Assembly: GCA_964347475.1 (NCBI GenBank)
Contig: CAYFYY010000013.1
Coordinates: 1-64,000, forward strand
Reading direction: 5' to 3'
DNA length: 64,000 nucleotides
Source: GCA-020356105 sp964347475
Lineage (GTDB): Bacteria; Pseudomonadota; Alphaproteobacteria; UBA8366; JADFVY01
This document shows positions 32,398 to 42,196 of this stretch, one piece after another (position 1 is the stretch's first letter; each line of letters begins with the position of its first letter). The notes under the pieces are model-generated. The model ran no database searches. It worked only from the letters and a program-made list of their open reading frames with translations, and had not been told where the DNA came from. The position numbers were made by a program, and so were the translations under genes.

Positions 32398-33285
32398 TCA
32401 GGTGCCCAGCACGCGCCCGGCCACCGCGTCCAGCTTCTTCAGCAGCGTCGGATCGCGCGCCTCGGGCGCGGTGATCAGGGCCGCGTCCAGCGCCCTGTGG
32501 CAGCCGGCGCTGCACTGACCGGTCCGGTCGCGCAGCAGCGGCGCGACGCCGCGCACCAGCCCCCGCGCGCGCTCGGCATTGTCGAGCAGCACCTTGATGA
32601 CCGCGTCGACGCTGACGTCTTCGTGTCCCGGATGCCAGCAGTCGTAGTCGGTGACCATGGCGATCGTCGCGTAGCAGATCTCCGCCTCGCGGGCGAGTTT
32701 GGCCTCCGGCATGTTGGTCATGCCGATGACGTCGCAGCCCCAGCTCCGATACAGCTCCGATTCGGCCCGGCTGGAGAACTGCGGGCCCTCCATGACCAGG
32801 TAGGTGCCGCCATGCGCCGTCGCGATTCCGGCACGCCGCGCGGCGGCCTCGATATGGCCGCCGAGCCGACGGCACACCGGGTCGGCCATCGAGACGTGAC
32901 CCGCCATGCCGGTGCCGAAGAACGACTTCTCGCGCGCGAAGGTGCGGTCGATGAACTGGTCGACGATGACGAAGGTGCCGGGCGCCAGCTCCTCCTTCAG
33001 CGAGCCGACGGCGGACAGCGACAGGATTTCGGTGACGCCGGCGCGCTTCAGCGCATCGATATTGGCACGAAAGTTGATTTCCGTCGGGGGGATCCGGTGG
33101 CCGCGCCCGTGCCGCGGCAGGAACACCATCTTCTGGCCCGCAAGCTCGGCGAACATGAGGTCGTCCGACGGCGTGCCGAACGGGCTTTCCACCGTGCGCC
33201 ACTCGACGGAGTCGAGGCCGGCCATGTCATAGATTCCGCTGCCCCCGATGATGCCGACGACCGGCGGCGTCTTCGCCTCGCCCAT
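32398..33285 (-). CDS. mtnP: S-methyl-5'-thioadenosine phosphorylase
   Basis: Cleaves methylthioadenosine, the by-product of polyamine and acyl-homoserine lactone synthesis, to adenine and methylthioribose 1-phosphate. The 295-residue protein starts with GIIGGSGIYDMAGLD and contains FLPRHGRGHRIPPTEINFRA, IVDQFIDRT, VMEGPQFSSRAE and GMTNMPEAKLAREAEICYA, with the MTA-specific VTDYDCWH near the end of the core. The ATG after AGGGGGAA was chosen; an alternative lies seven codons upstream. Other methionine-salvage genes are not nearby. Confidence 0.93.
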   Translation of the reverse strand: MGEAKTPPVVGIIGGSGIYDMAGLDSVEWRTVESPFGTPSDDLMFAELAGQKMVFLPRHGRGHRIPPTEINFRANIDALKRAGVTEILSLSAVGSLKEELAPGTFVIVDQFIDRTFAREKSFFGTGMAGHVSMADPVCRRLGGHIEAAARRAGIATAHGGTYLVMEGPQFSSRAESELYRSWGCDVIGMTNMPEAKLAREAEICYATIAMVTDYDCWHPGHEDVSVDAVIKVLLDNAERARGLVRGVAPLLRDRTGQCSAGCHRALDAALITAPEARDPTLLKKLDAVAGRVLGT

Positions 33286-33369
33286 GCATTCCCCCTGGCT
33301 GCCCAAGTCACGCTGGCCGGAGTATCGGTCGAGACGCCGACGGGATCAACCGGCAATGGGGCGATGCGA

Positions 33370-33396
33370 AAGGGCCGCGGCCTGGACGCGGCCCCT
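33370..33396 (-). terminator. Probable terminator of the petABC operon
   Basis: GGGCCGCG and CGCGGCCC form an 8-bp perfect stem with a 7-base loop. On the minus strand it is followed by TTTCGC. It lies about 30 bases beyond the petC stop codon and before mtnP, the expected place to end the bc1 operon transcript. Confidence 0.6.
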
Positions 33397-33426
33397 TCGG
33401 CGATCGATCCGATCCCGTCCGGCCGG

Positions 33427-34197
33427 TTACTTCTTCACGTCGGACCAGACACGGTTTTTCACGGCGACCACCATGCCGAACAGGACCACCAGAACGAACA
33501 TGACCCAGATTCCCAGCGCCTTGCGCTCCTCCAATTCGGGTTCCGCGGCCCAGGCGAGGAAGGCGGTGATGTCCGCGGCCATGCGCTCCACCGTGGCCTC
33601 GGTGCCGTCGGCGTATTCGACGCCGCCTTCGAACAGCGGCGGCGCCATGGCGATCTGACGGCCGGGGAAGACCTTGTTGTAATACATCCCGTCCGCCAGT
33701 GCGACGCCCTCGGGCGGCTCGTCCTGGTAGCCGGTCAGCAGCCCGAAGACGTAATTGGCGCCGTTCTTCCGCGCCTTGGTCATCACCGACAGGTCGGGCG
33801 GATAGGCACCGTTGTTGGCGACGCGCGCGGCCTGCTCGTTCGCAAACGGCGGCACGAACCTGTCGGACGGCAGGGCGGCCCGCAGGAACATCTCTCCCTG
33901 GTCGTTGGGGCCGTCCTGCACCTCGTAGTTGGAGGCGTAGGCCTTGATCTCGTCCTCATCGTAGCCGAGCGCCGCAAGGTTGCGGTAGGCCAGCAGGCGC
34001 AGGCTGTGGCAGGAGGCGCAGACTTCGGTGTAGACCTGCAGGCCGCGCTGCAGCTCGGCGCGGTCAAACGTGCCGAACGGCCCGTTCCAGGACCAATCCC
34101 GGTCGGGCAGTTCGGGTTTTTCGAGCGCGGCCCCGACAGCAGTCGCACCGGCAGCGATTGCCGCCAAAGCAGAAATCAGAGTCCGGGTCATTCGCAT
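33427..34197 (-). CDS. petC: Cytochrome c1 of the bc1 complex
   Basis: Heme-carrying subunit that passes electrons from the Rieske protein to soluble cytochrome c. The 256-residue precursor has a signal peptide to about residue 24 (MRMTRTLISALAAIAAGATAV), the heme c motif CASCH (about residues 48-52), the axial Met region QIAMAPPLFEGGVEY, and a C-terminal membrane anchor LGIWVMFVLVVLFGMVVAV followed by basic residues. It starts in an ATGA overlap with petB. Being separate from petB, it differs from the fused fbcH form of Rhizobiales. Confidence 0.96.
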   Translation of the reverse strand: MRMTRTLISALAAIAAGATAVGAALEKPELPDRDWSWNGPFGTFDRAELQRGLQVYTEVCASCHSLRLLAYRNLAALGYDEDEIKAYASNYEVQDGPNDQGEMFLRAALPSDRFVPPFANEQAARVANNGAYPPDLSVMTKARKNGANYVFGLLTGYQDEPPEGVALADGMYYNKVFPGRQIAMAPPLFEGGVEYADGTEATVERMAADITAFLAWAAEPELEERKALGIWVMFVLVVLFGMVVAVKNRVWSDVKK

Positions 34198-35417
34198 CAC
34201 GCCTTCTCCTTGAGCACCGGCTCGCTGATGCTGGTCGGCACTGGTCGCGGGGTCTCGATCAGGCTGACCACCGGCACGAAGATCAGGAAATGCGCGAAGT
34301 ACAGGAACGTGAAAATCTGCCCGATCAGGATCCAGTTGCCCTCCGGCGGGTTGGCGCCGACCAAACCCAGCACGAAGCAATTAAACACAAAGAACCAGAA
34401 GAACCCGTTGTGGATTGGCCGGTAGCGGGCACTACGCACCTTCGACCGATCGAGCCAGGGCAGTAGGAAAAGCACGAGGATCGACGCGGCCGCCGCGATC
34501 ACGCCGAGCAGCTTGTGCGGGATCGCGCGCAGGATCGCGTAGAACGGCAGGAAGTACCACTCCGGCACGATATGCGCCGGCGTCTGCAACGGATTGGCCT
34601 CTATGTAATTATCGGGTTCGCCGAAGATGTTCGGGTAGAAAAACACCACTGCGGCAAAGAACAGCAGGAAGACGACGAGCCCGACCGAATCCTTGGCGGT
34701 GAAATACGGGTGGAACGGCACGGTGTCGCGCGGCACCTGCACATCGATGCCTTTCGGATTGTTCGATCCGGTGACGTGCACGGCCATCACGTGCAGCGCG
34801 ACGACCGCGAAAATCACGAATGGCAGCAGGTAATGCAGGGCATAGAAACGGTTGAGCGTCGGGTTGTCGACCGAGAAGCCGACCCACAGCCAGGTGACGA
34901 TGGCATCGCCAGCCCACGGGATCGCCGAGAACAGGTTGGTGATGACGGTGGCGCCCCAGAAGCTCATCTGGCCCCAGGGGAGCACATAGCCCATGAACGC
35001 CGTCGCCATCATCAGGAAGACAATGACCACGCCCAGCATCCACAGGAGTTCGCGCGGCGAGTGGTACGACCCGTAATACATGCCGCGGAAGAGGTGGATG
35101 TAGACGACGATGAAGAACATCGTCGCGCCGTTGCTGTGGAGATAGCGCAGCAGCCAGCCGTAGTTTACATCGCGCATGATGCGCTCGACGCTCTCGAAGG
35201 CGTAGTCCACATGCGGCGTGTACTGCATGGCCAGCATGACCCCGGTCAGGATCATCAGCACCAGCAGGACGGAGGCCAGCGCGCCGAAGTTCCACCAGTA
35301 ATTCAGGTTCTTCGGCATCGGGAACCGGTTGTACTCGTGGTCCAGATACGTGAAGACCGGCAGCCGCTCGTCGACCCAGCGGACGAGCGGATTCTTGAAT
35401 TCTGTCCTGGTTGCCAT
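34197..35417 (-). CDS. petB: Cytochrome b of the bc1 complex
   Basis: Central quinol-oxidising subunit with two b hemes. The 406-residue protein has eight to nine membrane segments. Heme-ligand helices carry LRYLHSNGATMFFIVVYIHL and FVIFAVVALHVMAVHVTG; the Qo-site motif PEWY is in AHIVPEWYFLPFYAILRAIP, and GYVLPWGQMSFWGATV lies between helices C and D. A segment near residues 290-340 matches the longer bacterial/mitochondrial form rather than the split b6 form. The C-terminus carries an extra hydrophobic helix. Its stop overlaps the petC start. Confidence 0.97.
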   Translation of the reverse strand: MATRTEFKNPLVRWVDERLPVFTYLDHEYNRFPMPKNLNYWWNFGALASVLLVLMILTGVMLAMQYTPHVDYAFESVERIMRDVNYGWLLRYLHSNGATMFFIVVYIHLFRGMYYGSYHSPRELLWMLGVVIVFLMMATAFMGYVLPWGQMSFWGATVITNLFSAIPWAGDAIVTWLWVGFSVDNPTLNRFYALHYLLPFVIFAVVALHVMAVHVTGSNNPKGIDVQVPRDTVPFHPYFTAKDSVGLVVFLLFFAAVVFFYPNIFGEPDNYIEANPLQTPAHIVPEWYFLPFYAILRAIPHKLLGVIAAAASILVLFLLPWLDRSKVRSARYRPIHNGFFWFFVFNCFVLGLVGANPPEGNWILIGQIFTFLYFAHFLIFVPVVSLIETPRPVPTSISEPVLKEKA

Positions 35418-35427
35418 GATTGCCCTG

Positions 35428-35979
35428 CTAGCCGATGCGCACGAGGTTGTCGTCGAGGAAGGTGTAGTTCGGCACAGGAAGGTTCTCCGGCGCCGGCCCC
35501 TTGCGGATACGGCCCGACGTGTCGTAGTGCGAGCCGTGACAGGGGCAGAACCAGCCGCCGAACTCACCCTTCGGGTCGCCGGTCTTCTGGCCCAGCGGTA
35601 TGCAGCCGAGATGGGTGCACACGCCGACCATGATCAGCCACTGGGGCCGTTTCACCCGCTCCGCGTCGCTCTGCGGGTCCGGCAGCTCGGCATCGTCATC
35701 GGCCCGCGCCTCCGCGATCTCCTCGGCCGTGCGATGGCGGATGAAGACGGGCTTGCCGCGCCATTTCACCGTGATGGCCTGGCCGATCTCGATCGGTCCC
35801 AGATCCACTTCGACCGTCGACAGCGCCAGCACATCCGCCGCCGGATTCATGCTGTCGATGAGCGGCCACACGAAGGCGAGGCCGAGACCGGCGCCTCCCG
35901 CCAGGGTCGCCAGGTACAGGAAATCCCGCCGGGACGGTTCCTCAACATCCGTATCCGACGTCTGAACCTCATCCGCCAT
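35428..35979 (-). CDS. petA: Rieske iron-sulfur protein of the bc1 complex
   Basis: First gene of the petABC operon; the 2Fe-2S protein that receives the first electron from quinol. The 183-residue protein starts with a Tat signal anchor (SRRDFLYLATLAGGAGLG), giving one N-terminal membrane helix, and the cluster-binding motifs GVCTHLGC (about residues 120-127) and WFCPCHGSHYD (about 142-152), which supply two Cys and two His ligands. The N-terminus before the helix is acidic. It lies 10 bases before petB and is divergent from trmL. Confidence 0.97.
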   Translation of the reverse strand: MADEVQTSDTDVEEPSRRDFLYLATLAGGAGLGLAFVWPLIDSMNPAADVLALSTVEVDLGPIEIGQAITVKWRGKPVFIRHRTAEEIAEARADDDAELPDPQSDAERVKRPQWLIMVGVCTHLGCIPLGQKTGDPKGEFGGWFCPCHGSHYDTSGRIRKGPAPENLPVPNYTFLDDNLVRIG

Positions 35980-36156
35980 AGTTCGATCCTCGCCATCGAC
36001 AGACCGTCCGCGGAACGCGGACGAGATTGGAATGCCCCCTTGCAGCGGCCGAATGAGAGCGCTGCGCCGCCGCGCCGCGGACCGTATAATGCATATCCCG
36101 GCGGAAAGCAAAGCCCCCGGCTGTCGATTCGACCAAAATTGCCATTTGCTGCGACG

Positions 36157-36618
36157 ATGCGTCTCGCCCTGTACCAGCCAGACATTCCCCAGAACACCGG
36201 CGCCATCTTGCGTCTCGCCGCCTGCATGGGTGTCGCGGCCGACATCATCGAGCCGTGCGGATTCGTATGGTCGGACCGGCATCTGCGGCGCGCCGGAATG
36301 GACTATCTGGCGCATGTCCGGCTTACCCGTCACGCGTCCTGGGAGGCCTTCGTGACGGCGCGGTCCGGCGCCGGCCGCCTCGTCCTGTTGACGACGCGGG
36401 CCCCGATCACGCATACGGAGTTCTCATTCCGTCCGGACGACACGCTTCTGCTGGGCCGGGAAAGCGCCGGCGTGCCGGACGGCGTGCACGAAGCGGTGGA
36501 CGCGCGCGTCCGTGTGCCGCTCGCCGCTCCGCTCCGCTCGCTCAACGTTGCGCTGGCGGCAGCGATGGTGCTGGGCGAGGCGCTGCGGCAATGCGGCAGA
36601 TATCCGGGCAACGGCTAG
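36157..36618 (+). CDS. trmL: tRNA (cytidine(34)-2'-O)-methyltransferase
   Basis: SPOUT-family enzyme that 2'-O-methylates the wobble C/U of tRNALeu isoacceptors. The 153-residue protein starts MRLALYQPDIPQNTGAILRL and ends in the knotted SAM site: LLLGRESAGVPDGVH and RVPLAAPLRSLNVALAAAMVLGE-type sequence. Size and motif order match TrmL. It is divergent from petA and followed by hemF 16 bases later. Confidence 0.94.
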   Translation: MRLALYQPDIPQNTGAILRLAACMGVAADIIEPCGFVWSDRHLRRAGMDYLAHVRLTRHASWEAFVTARSGAGRLVLLTTRAPITHTEFSFRPDDTLLLGRESAGVPDGVHEAVDARVRVPLAAPLRSLNVALAAAMVLGEALRQCGRYPGNG

Positions 36619-36634
36619 GTCGGAAGGCAGGGAC

Positions 36635-37495
36635 ATGGACGATACGGAACGGAGAAAAGCCCGGGCACGGTCCTGGTTCGAGGCGCTGCGGGACGACATC
36701 TGCGTCGCCTTCGAAACGCTCGAGGTCGAGCTCAAAGGGCCGTTGTCGGACCGTCCGGCGGGGCGTTTCGAACGCACATCTTGGGAGCGGCCGGATCCCT
36801 CCGGCAGCGGCGGTGGCGGTGTCATGTCGGTAATGCGCGGCCGGGTCTTCGAGAAGGTCGGGGTCAACGTTTCTACTGTGCACGGCACCTTCTCCGAGGA
36901 GTTCCGCAAACAGATTTCCGGGGCCGGGGCAAGCGGCCGGTTCTGGGCCAGCGGCATCTCGCTGGTGGCGCACATGCAGTCGCCGTTGGTCCCGGCGGTG
37001 CATATGAACACCCGCCACATCGTCACCGAAACGAGCTGGTTCGGCGGCGGCGCCGACCTGACGCCGACTTATCCGGACGAGGACGACACCGCCAGCTTCC
37101 ACGCCGCCCTCAAGGCTGCGTGCGATGCGCACGACCCCCGCTATTACGACCGGTTCCGGAAATGGTGCGACGAGTACTTCTACCTCAAGCACCGCGGCGA
37201 GCCGCGCGGCGTCGGCGGTATCTTCTTCGACGATCTGAACAGCGGCGATTGGGACGCCGACTTCGCGTTCGTGCAGGACGTCGGCCGGGCGTTCCTGAAG
37301 GCCTATCCGGGGATCGGGCGGCGGCACCTGAACGAGGGCTGGACGGACGCGCAGCGGGAGCACCAGCTCATTCGCCGCGGGCGCTACGTCGAATTCAACC
37401 TGCTCTACGACAGGGGCACGAAATTCGGGCTGATGACCGGCGGCAATGTCGAGGCGATCCTGATGTCGATGCCGCCCGAAGTCCGTTGGCCTTAA
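36635..37495 (+). CDS. hemF: Oxygen-dependent coproporphyrinogen-III oxidase
   Basis: Aerobic heme-biosynthesis enzyme that decarboxylates two propionates of coproporphyrinogen III. The 286-residue protein contains the family motifs MRGRVFEKVGVNVSTVHG, SLVAHMQSPLVPAVHMNTRH, WFGGGADLTPTYPDEDD, HRGEPRGVGGIFFDDLN and YVEFNLLYDRGTKFGLMTGG. A GGAAGGCAGGGAC site precedes the ATG. The presence of HemF rather than only HemN indicates an aerobic lifestyle. It follows trmL closely. Confidence 0.97.
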   Translation: MDDTERRKARARSWFEALRDDICVAFETLEVELKGPLSDRPAGRFERTSWERPDPSGSGGGGVMSVMRGRVFEKVGVNVSTVHGTFSEEFRKQISGAGASGRFWASGISLVAHMQSPLVPAVHMNTRHIVTETSWFGGGADLTPTYPDEDDTASFHAALKAACDAHDPRYYDRFRKWCDEYFYLKHRGEPRGVGGIFFDDLNSGDWDADFAFVQDVGRAFLKAYPGIGRRHLNEGWTDAQREHQLIRRGRYVEFNLLYDRGTKFGLMTGGNVEAILMSMPPEVRWP

Positions 37496-37545
37496 CTGGA
37501 ATTTGACCTAGACTCCCTGTCTCTGTCGGAAACCCGGATATCGGC

Positions 37546-38022
37546 ATGCGAATTCTGTACCTCCTCGTGATGATCGCACTTGGTGTGACGGCGGCGGGCC
37601 CGACCGCCTTCGCGCAGCAATCGCTGCCCGACGGCTTCGCCGGAAGATTCCGCGGCACGCTCAGCGCGAGCGGCGGTATGGTCACCAGCCAGTTCACGGT
37701 TGCCATCAGCACGACCGACGGCGGATTCACGATCGCCTGGCCGCCGCGGATCAGCGCCAGCTTCGAGCCGGCCGGCCGGCCCGGCGTGTTCGTCAGCCGG
37801 GAGCGGACACAGATCCTGGAGGGCGACCCCGTCTACTGGGCCCGCATCGACAATGGCAGCCTGGTCGTCTACGCGGCGCAGGTCGACGAACTGGGCGGCT
37901 ACCGCATCGACAGCTTCATATACGCGCCGGCCGACACCGGCCTCGACCTGGTGATCCGGCGTCTCGTCACCGGGGCCGAGCCCCAGATTTCTAGCGGAAG
38001 GTTGACGCGGTATGGCGGCTGA
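37546..38022 (+). CDS. Secreted protein of unknown function, first of a paralogous pair
   Basis: A 158-residue protein with a signal peptide (hydrophobic run MRILYLLVMIALGVTAAG, cleavage likely at AFA-QQ). The mature part is beta-rich: FAGRFRGTLSASGGMV, FTVAISTTDGGFTIAW, ILEGDPVYWARIDNGSLVVY and GGYRIDSFIYA. It shares the pattern GD-x-V-x-WA-x-I ... L-x-VYA with the next gene, whose start overlaps its stop by 11 bases. I do not recognise the family; a periplasmic lipocalin- or small-beta-barrel-like fold is conceivable from the pattern. It follows hemF by 50 bases on the same strand. Confidence 0.7.
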   Translation: MRILYLLVMIALGVTAAGPTAFAQQSLPDGFAGRFRGTLSASGGMVTSQFTVAISTTDGGFTIAWPPRISASFEPAGRPGVFVSRERTQILEGDPVYWARIDNGSLVVYAAQVDELGGYRIDSFIYAPADTGLDLVIRRLVTGAEPQISSGRLTRYGG

Positions 38023-38581
38023 GCGGCGGCAAGTCCGGTCCTTCCTTGCGGCGGTTGCCGGATTCGTGCTGCTCGCCACGGCGGCCGGCGCGGCGGAGCC
38101 GGAGGCGACGATCGGGGACTTTTTCGGCACCTATGTCGGGAACGCGCGCGTCGAGGAAGACGGTGAGTATCGCGACATCATCGTCGCCATTGCGCCGGCC
38201 CACAAGGGGTTCTCGATCTACACCTCGACGGTCATCCGCAAGGGGCCGGTGCGTGCGGTCCCGGGCGTCAAGTGGCGGGCGGAGACCCAGCGGTTCGTCA
38301 AGTCGAGCGTGCCGCGTCTTTATGAGCCGATGCTGCGCGAAAGCATGTTCGCTCAGCGTCGGAGCCCCAACCTCCTGAAGGGAGACACGGTGGCCTGGGC
38401 CAGCATCCGCGGGCGTACGCTCGGCGTCTATGCCATGGATGTGCTGGACGACGGCCATTACGAACTGCGGGTTTACGAACGCACCCTGACCGACCTCGGC
38501 ATGGACCTGCGCTTCACGCGCTACCGGGACGGCATCGCGATACGGCGATTGGAGGGCATTCTCGCCCGCGCCGACGACTGA
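38012..38581 (+). CDS. Secreted protein of unknown function, second of a paralogous pair
   Basis: A 189-residue protein with a signal peptide (FLAAVAGFVLLATAAGAA, cleavage near residues 28-29). It is a distant paralogue of the preceding product: FFGTYVGNARVE, DIIVAIAPAHKGFSIYT, LLKGDTVAWASIRGRTLGVYA and YELRVYERTLTDLGMDLRF align with the same regions there, with a longer middle section (residues 75-110). The start overlaps the previous stop by 11 bases, so the two are cotranscribed and probably translationally coupled. No catalytic motif was seen. It converges with cca, with adjacent stops. Confidence 0.7.
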   Translation: MAAERRQVRSFLAAVAGFVLLATAAGAAEPEATIGDFFGTYVGNARVEEDGEYRDIIVAIAPAHKGFSIYTSTVIRKGPVRAVPGVKWRAETQRFVKSSVPRLYEPMLRESMFAQRRSPNLLKGDTVAWASIRGRTLGVYAMDVLDDGHYELRVYERTLTDLGMDLRFTRYRDGIAIRRLEGILARADD

Positions 38582-39820
38582 TCACGAATCGGGCGACGCA
38601 AGCGCTCTCAGATGCGCAAGGCATGCGTTTCGATCCGCCTTGAAATCGCCGGCGATCCACCAGGATTCGACAGCGTTCAGCAACTCTCCCACCATCGCGC
38701 CCTGGGCGATGCCAAGCCGCTTGACGTCGCGACCGGTCAGCGGGAATTTCGGCCGCTGCCAGCCTTCGGCCGCGGCCAGCAGGTCGTGCCAGCGCGCATC
38801 GTCCGCGGCGGCGCGGCGGTCGGCCCAGGTGATGAGCACCGCATCGGCCCACGCCGCGGCACCGATATGGTACAGCGTGCGGCGTCTGGCGGCGCCGTCG
38901 AGGTCGGGCAACGGAACCGGATCCGGCGCCGCCATGGCGACCAGCCGGCCGCGCTCGGCGTTGGAAAGGCGCAGCCCCTGGGACAGACGGTTCGCGGTTT
39001 CGGCGTCCACGGGCAGCATTGCAGCGAGGCGGCGCAGCGGGTCGTTCAGCCCGAGCCGCGATTCGATCTCGACGAGCCGCGCCAGCCGGTCGATGGCGGT
39101 GGCGTGGGCGAGGAAATGGTCGAGCACGCCCTCCTCGCGCATCAGGTGCACCACCGGCGCCGGATCAGGCGCGGCCAGAAGTTTCAGGAGTTCCACCCGC
39201 ACCCGCTCCGCCGACAAGCGCGGCAGCAGATGCGCCATATTGGCGCAGGCCCGGAGCGCCTCCGGATCCGGCGGCGGCCGGCCGTAATGGGCATAGAAGC
39301 GGAAGTAGCGCAGCAGCCGCAGCACATCCTCCTCGATACGTTGATACGGGTCGCCGACGAAGCGCACGCGTCCGGCGCGCAAGTCGGCGACGCCGCCGAA
39401 CGGATCGTGGAGCAGGCCATCCGGCTCCAGCGACAGGGCGTTCATGGTAAAGTCGCGGCGCGCGGCATCCGCTTCCCAATCATCGGTGAACGCAACCACG
39501 GCGTGGCGCCCGTCGGTCTCGACGTCGTGCCGCAGGGTCGTCACCTCGAAGGGTCGCCCGGCCGAGACCGCCGTGATCGTGCCGTGCGCGATGCCGGTCG
39601 GGATCGCCTTGAGGCCGGCCGCCTGGAGCAGCTCGGCGACCCGTTCCGGCGGCGCCTCGGTGGCCAGGTCGATATCGGAGATGGCGCGGCCGGCGACCGC
39701 GTCGCGCACGCACCCGCCGACGAACCGCACGGTCGCGCCGCCGGCCCGCAACGCGTCGAGCACGGCGCGCGTCTCGGGTGCCTGCATCCATGGCTGCGGG
39801 TCGATCCGGAGTTCGGTCAT
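38582..39820 (-). CDS. cca: CCA tRNA nucleotidyltransferase
   Basis: Adds or repairs the 3' CCA end of tRNAs. The 412-residue class II enzyme shows the nucleotidyltransferase motif RFVGGCVRDAVAGRAISDIDLATEA (Gly-rich helix and the DxD pair), the RRDFTMNALSLEPDG block, DPFGGVADLRAGRVRFVGDP and the basic IEEDVLRLLRYFRFYAHYG helix that reads the tRNA. The C-terminal half is helical and less conserved, as usual. It is the last gene of a minus-strand trio with the Nudix and DUF1285 genes, a common alphaproteobacterial arrangement. Confidence 0.95.
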   Translation of the reverse strand: MTELRIDPQPWMQAPETRAVLDALRAGGATVRFVGGCVRDAVAGRAISDIDLATEAPPERVAELLQAAGLKAIPTGIAHGTITAVSAGRPFEVTTLRHDVETDGRHAVVAFTDDWEADAARRDFTMNALSLEPDGLLHDPFGGVADLRAGRVRFVGDPYQRIEEDVLRLLRYFRFYAHYGRPPPDPEALRACANMAHLLPRLSAERVRVELLKLLAAPDPAPVVHLMREEGVLDHFLAHATAIDRLARLVEIESRLGLNDPLRRLAAMLPVDAETANRLSQGLRLSNAERGRLVAMAAPDPVPLPDLDGAARRRTLYHIGAAAWADAVLITWADRRAAADDARWHDLLAAAEGWQRPKFPLTGRDVKRLGIAQGAMVGELLNAVESWWIAGDFKADRNACLAHLRALASPDS

Positions 39821-39868
39821 GATCCGCGCGTCATCGCCGCGGCGCCGCCGTCAGGTGCCGACGCGTCG

Positions 39869-40498
39869 TCACCGGCCGTCCAGAATATCGACGAGATTGA
39901 CCAGCATCGCCGCAGTCGCGCCCCAGATGTACCGGTCCTCGTACTCAAGCACATAGAACGACCGCTGCACACCTCGGAACTCGCGGCTCTGGCGTTGATG
40001 GTTGCTGCGATCCAAGAAGAACGTCAGCGGCACCTCGAAAACCTCGGCCACCTCGAACGGATCGGGGTCGAATTCGAAGGGCGGATGCACGAATCCGACC
40101 GCGGGCGTGACGATGAACCCGGTGCGCACGATGTAGGTGTCGAGCCGGCCGATGAGCTGAATCCGAGCACGCGGCAAGCCCACCTCCTCCTCGGTCTCGC
40201 GCAGCGCCGCAGCTTCCGGCGTGTCGTCTTGGGGCTCGATCCGACCGCCGGGAAAGCTGATCTGGCCGGCATGATCGTTCAGGTGGTCGGTGCGCTGGGT
40301 CAACAGCACGGTCGGGCCCTCCGGGCGCAACACCAGCGGCACCAGCACCGCGGCCGGGGTCAACGGCCCCCGAGGGCGGATGCCAGGGTTGAGATCGTGG
40401 TCACCATGCGGCGTTCGCGCCTGTCGTTCGGCGCGCCACTCGGCGGCACGCGCGATGGATTCGACGATTGCCTCGTGCAGCGGGGGCACCGGTTTCAC
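39869..40498 (-). CDS. Nudix hydrolase, CoA pyrophosphatase-like
   Basis: A 209-residue Nudix protein of the NUDT7/YeaB type, which splits CoA or acyl-CoA into phosphopantetheine and 3',5'-ADP. Both signatures are present: LLTQRTDHLNDHAGQISFPG (the UPF0035 motif specific to CoA pyrophosphatases) and the Nudix box GGRIEPQDDTPEAAALRETEEEVGL in its usual spacing, with REXXEE as RETEEE. The start is the GTG that overlaps the DUF1285 stop (GTGA), so the genes are coupled. The substrate is inferred from the UPF0035 motif. Confidence 0.88.
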   Translation of the reverse strand: MKPVPPLHEAIVESIARAAEWRAERQARTPHGDHDLNPGIRPRGPLTPAAVLVPLVLRPEGPTVLLTQRTDHLNDHAGQISFPGGRIEPQDDTPEAAALRETEEEVGLPRARIQLIGRLDTYIVRTGFIVTPAVGFVHPPFEFDPDPFEVAEVFEVPLTFFLDRSNHQRQSREFRGVQRSFYVLEYEDRYIWGATAAMLVNLVDILDGR

Positions 40499-41064
40499 GG
40501 GCTCTCCCCCAGTTCGAAAAACACGCCGTCGCTCCACACGCCCAGGACGTGGCGGCCATCGCGCCGCGCCGGTACGGCGATGTCAACCAGTTCATAGAAT
40601 ACGGACCGGACGATCAGCGCATCGAGTCCGTCGCGAACCCGGACATACGGCGACGGTTCGCCACTCTCGCCATCGATCGTCACCGTGATCGGATGGTCGG
40701 GCCCTGCAGTCACCCAGTCATCGAAATTGTTGCGGAATCGCAGCCGCGCGTTTCGGCCCTCGCCTTCCACGGCCAGCTCGACGGCGGTGAACGGCGCATC
40801 GTCGACCTCGATCGTGCCGCGTTCGGCCGGCGTTTCCAGCCAGTATCGTCCGGCCTCGTCGCGCCGCAGCACCGTCGAGAACAGCCGGGCCAGCTCGCGC
40901 CGCCGAATGGGCGATCCGCGGTAGAACCACGTGCCGTCGCGCGCAATCCGGATCGGGAACGCGCCCGTTGCGTCGACGGCAAGCGGCAGCGTCTTGCCGG
41001 CGCCGCGCGCGGCGGACGCGGCCGGCGCACTCACAATCCCTCGAAGCGAGCCTTGCCTTCTCAT
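40495..41064 (-). CDS. DUF1285-family protein
   Basis: A 189-residue soluble protein of the DUF1285 family, function unknown. Conserved parts are FPIRIARDGTWFYRGSPIRR, LARLFSTVLRRDEAGRYWLE, PAERGTIEVDDAPF and VRDGLDALIVRSVFYELVDIA. The ATG gives a weak ribosome site; a GTG ten codons downstream after GAGGG is an alternative start, since the first residues (MRRQGSLRGI) lack family support. In alphaproteobacteria it is regularly found in this order with a CoA pyrophosphatase and cca, and divergent from a MoxR gene, as here. Confidence 0.82.
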   Translation of the reverse strand: MRRQGSLRGIVSAPAASAARGAGKTLPLAVDATGAFPIRIARDGTWFYRGSPIRRRELARLFSTVLRRDEAGRYWLETPAERGTIEVDDAPFTAVELAVEGEGRNARLRFRNNFDDWVTAGPDHPITVTIDGESGEPSPYVRVRDGLDALIVRSVFYELVDIAVPARRDGRHVLGVWSDGVFFELGESP

Positions 41065-41150
41065 GATGCTGCCATATACCTGTTATAATAAGATGTGCAT
41101 CCGATTAATATCGGCACCATATCCAATCGACCGTAGCACTGGAGATAGGC

Positions 41151-42182
<1,032 letters not shown>

Positions 42183-42196
42183 CGGCGAGGGGGCGG

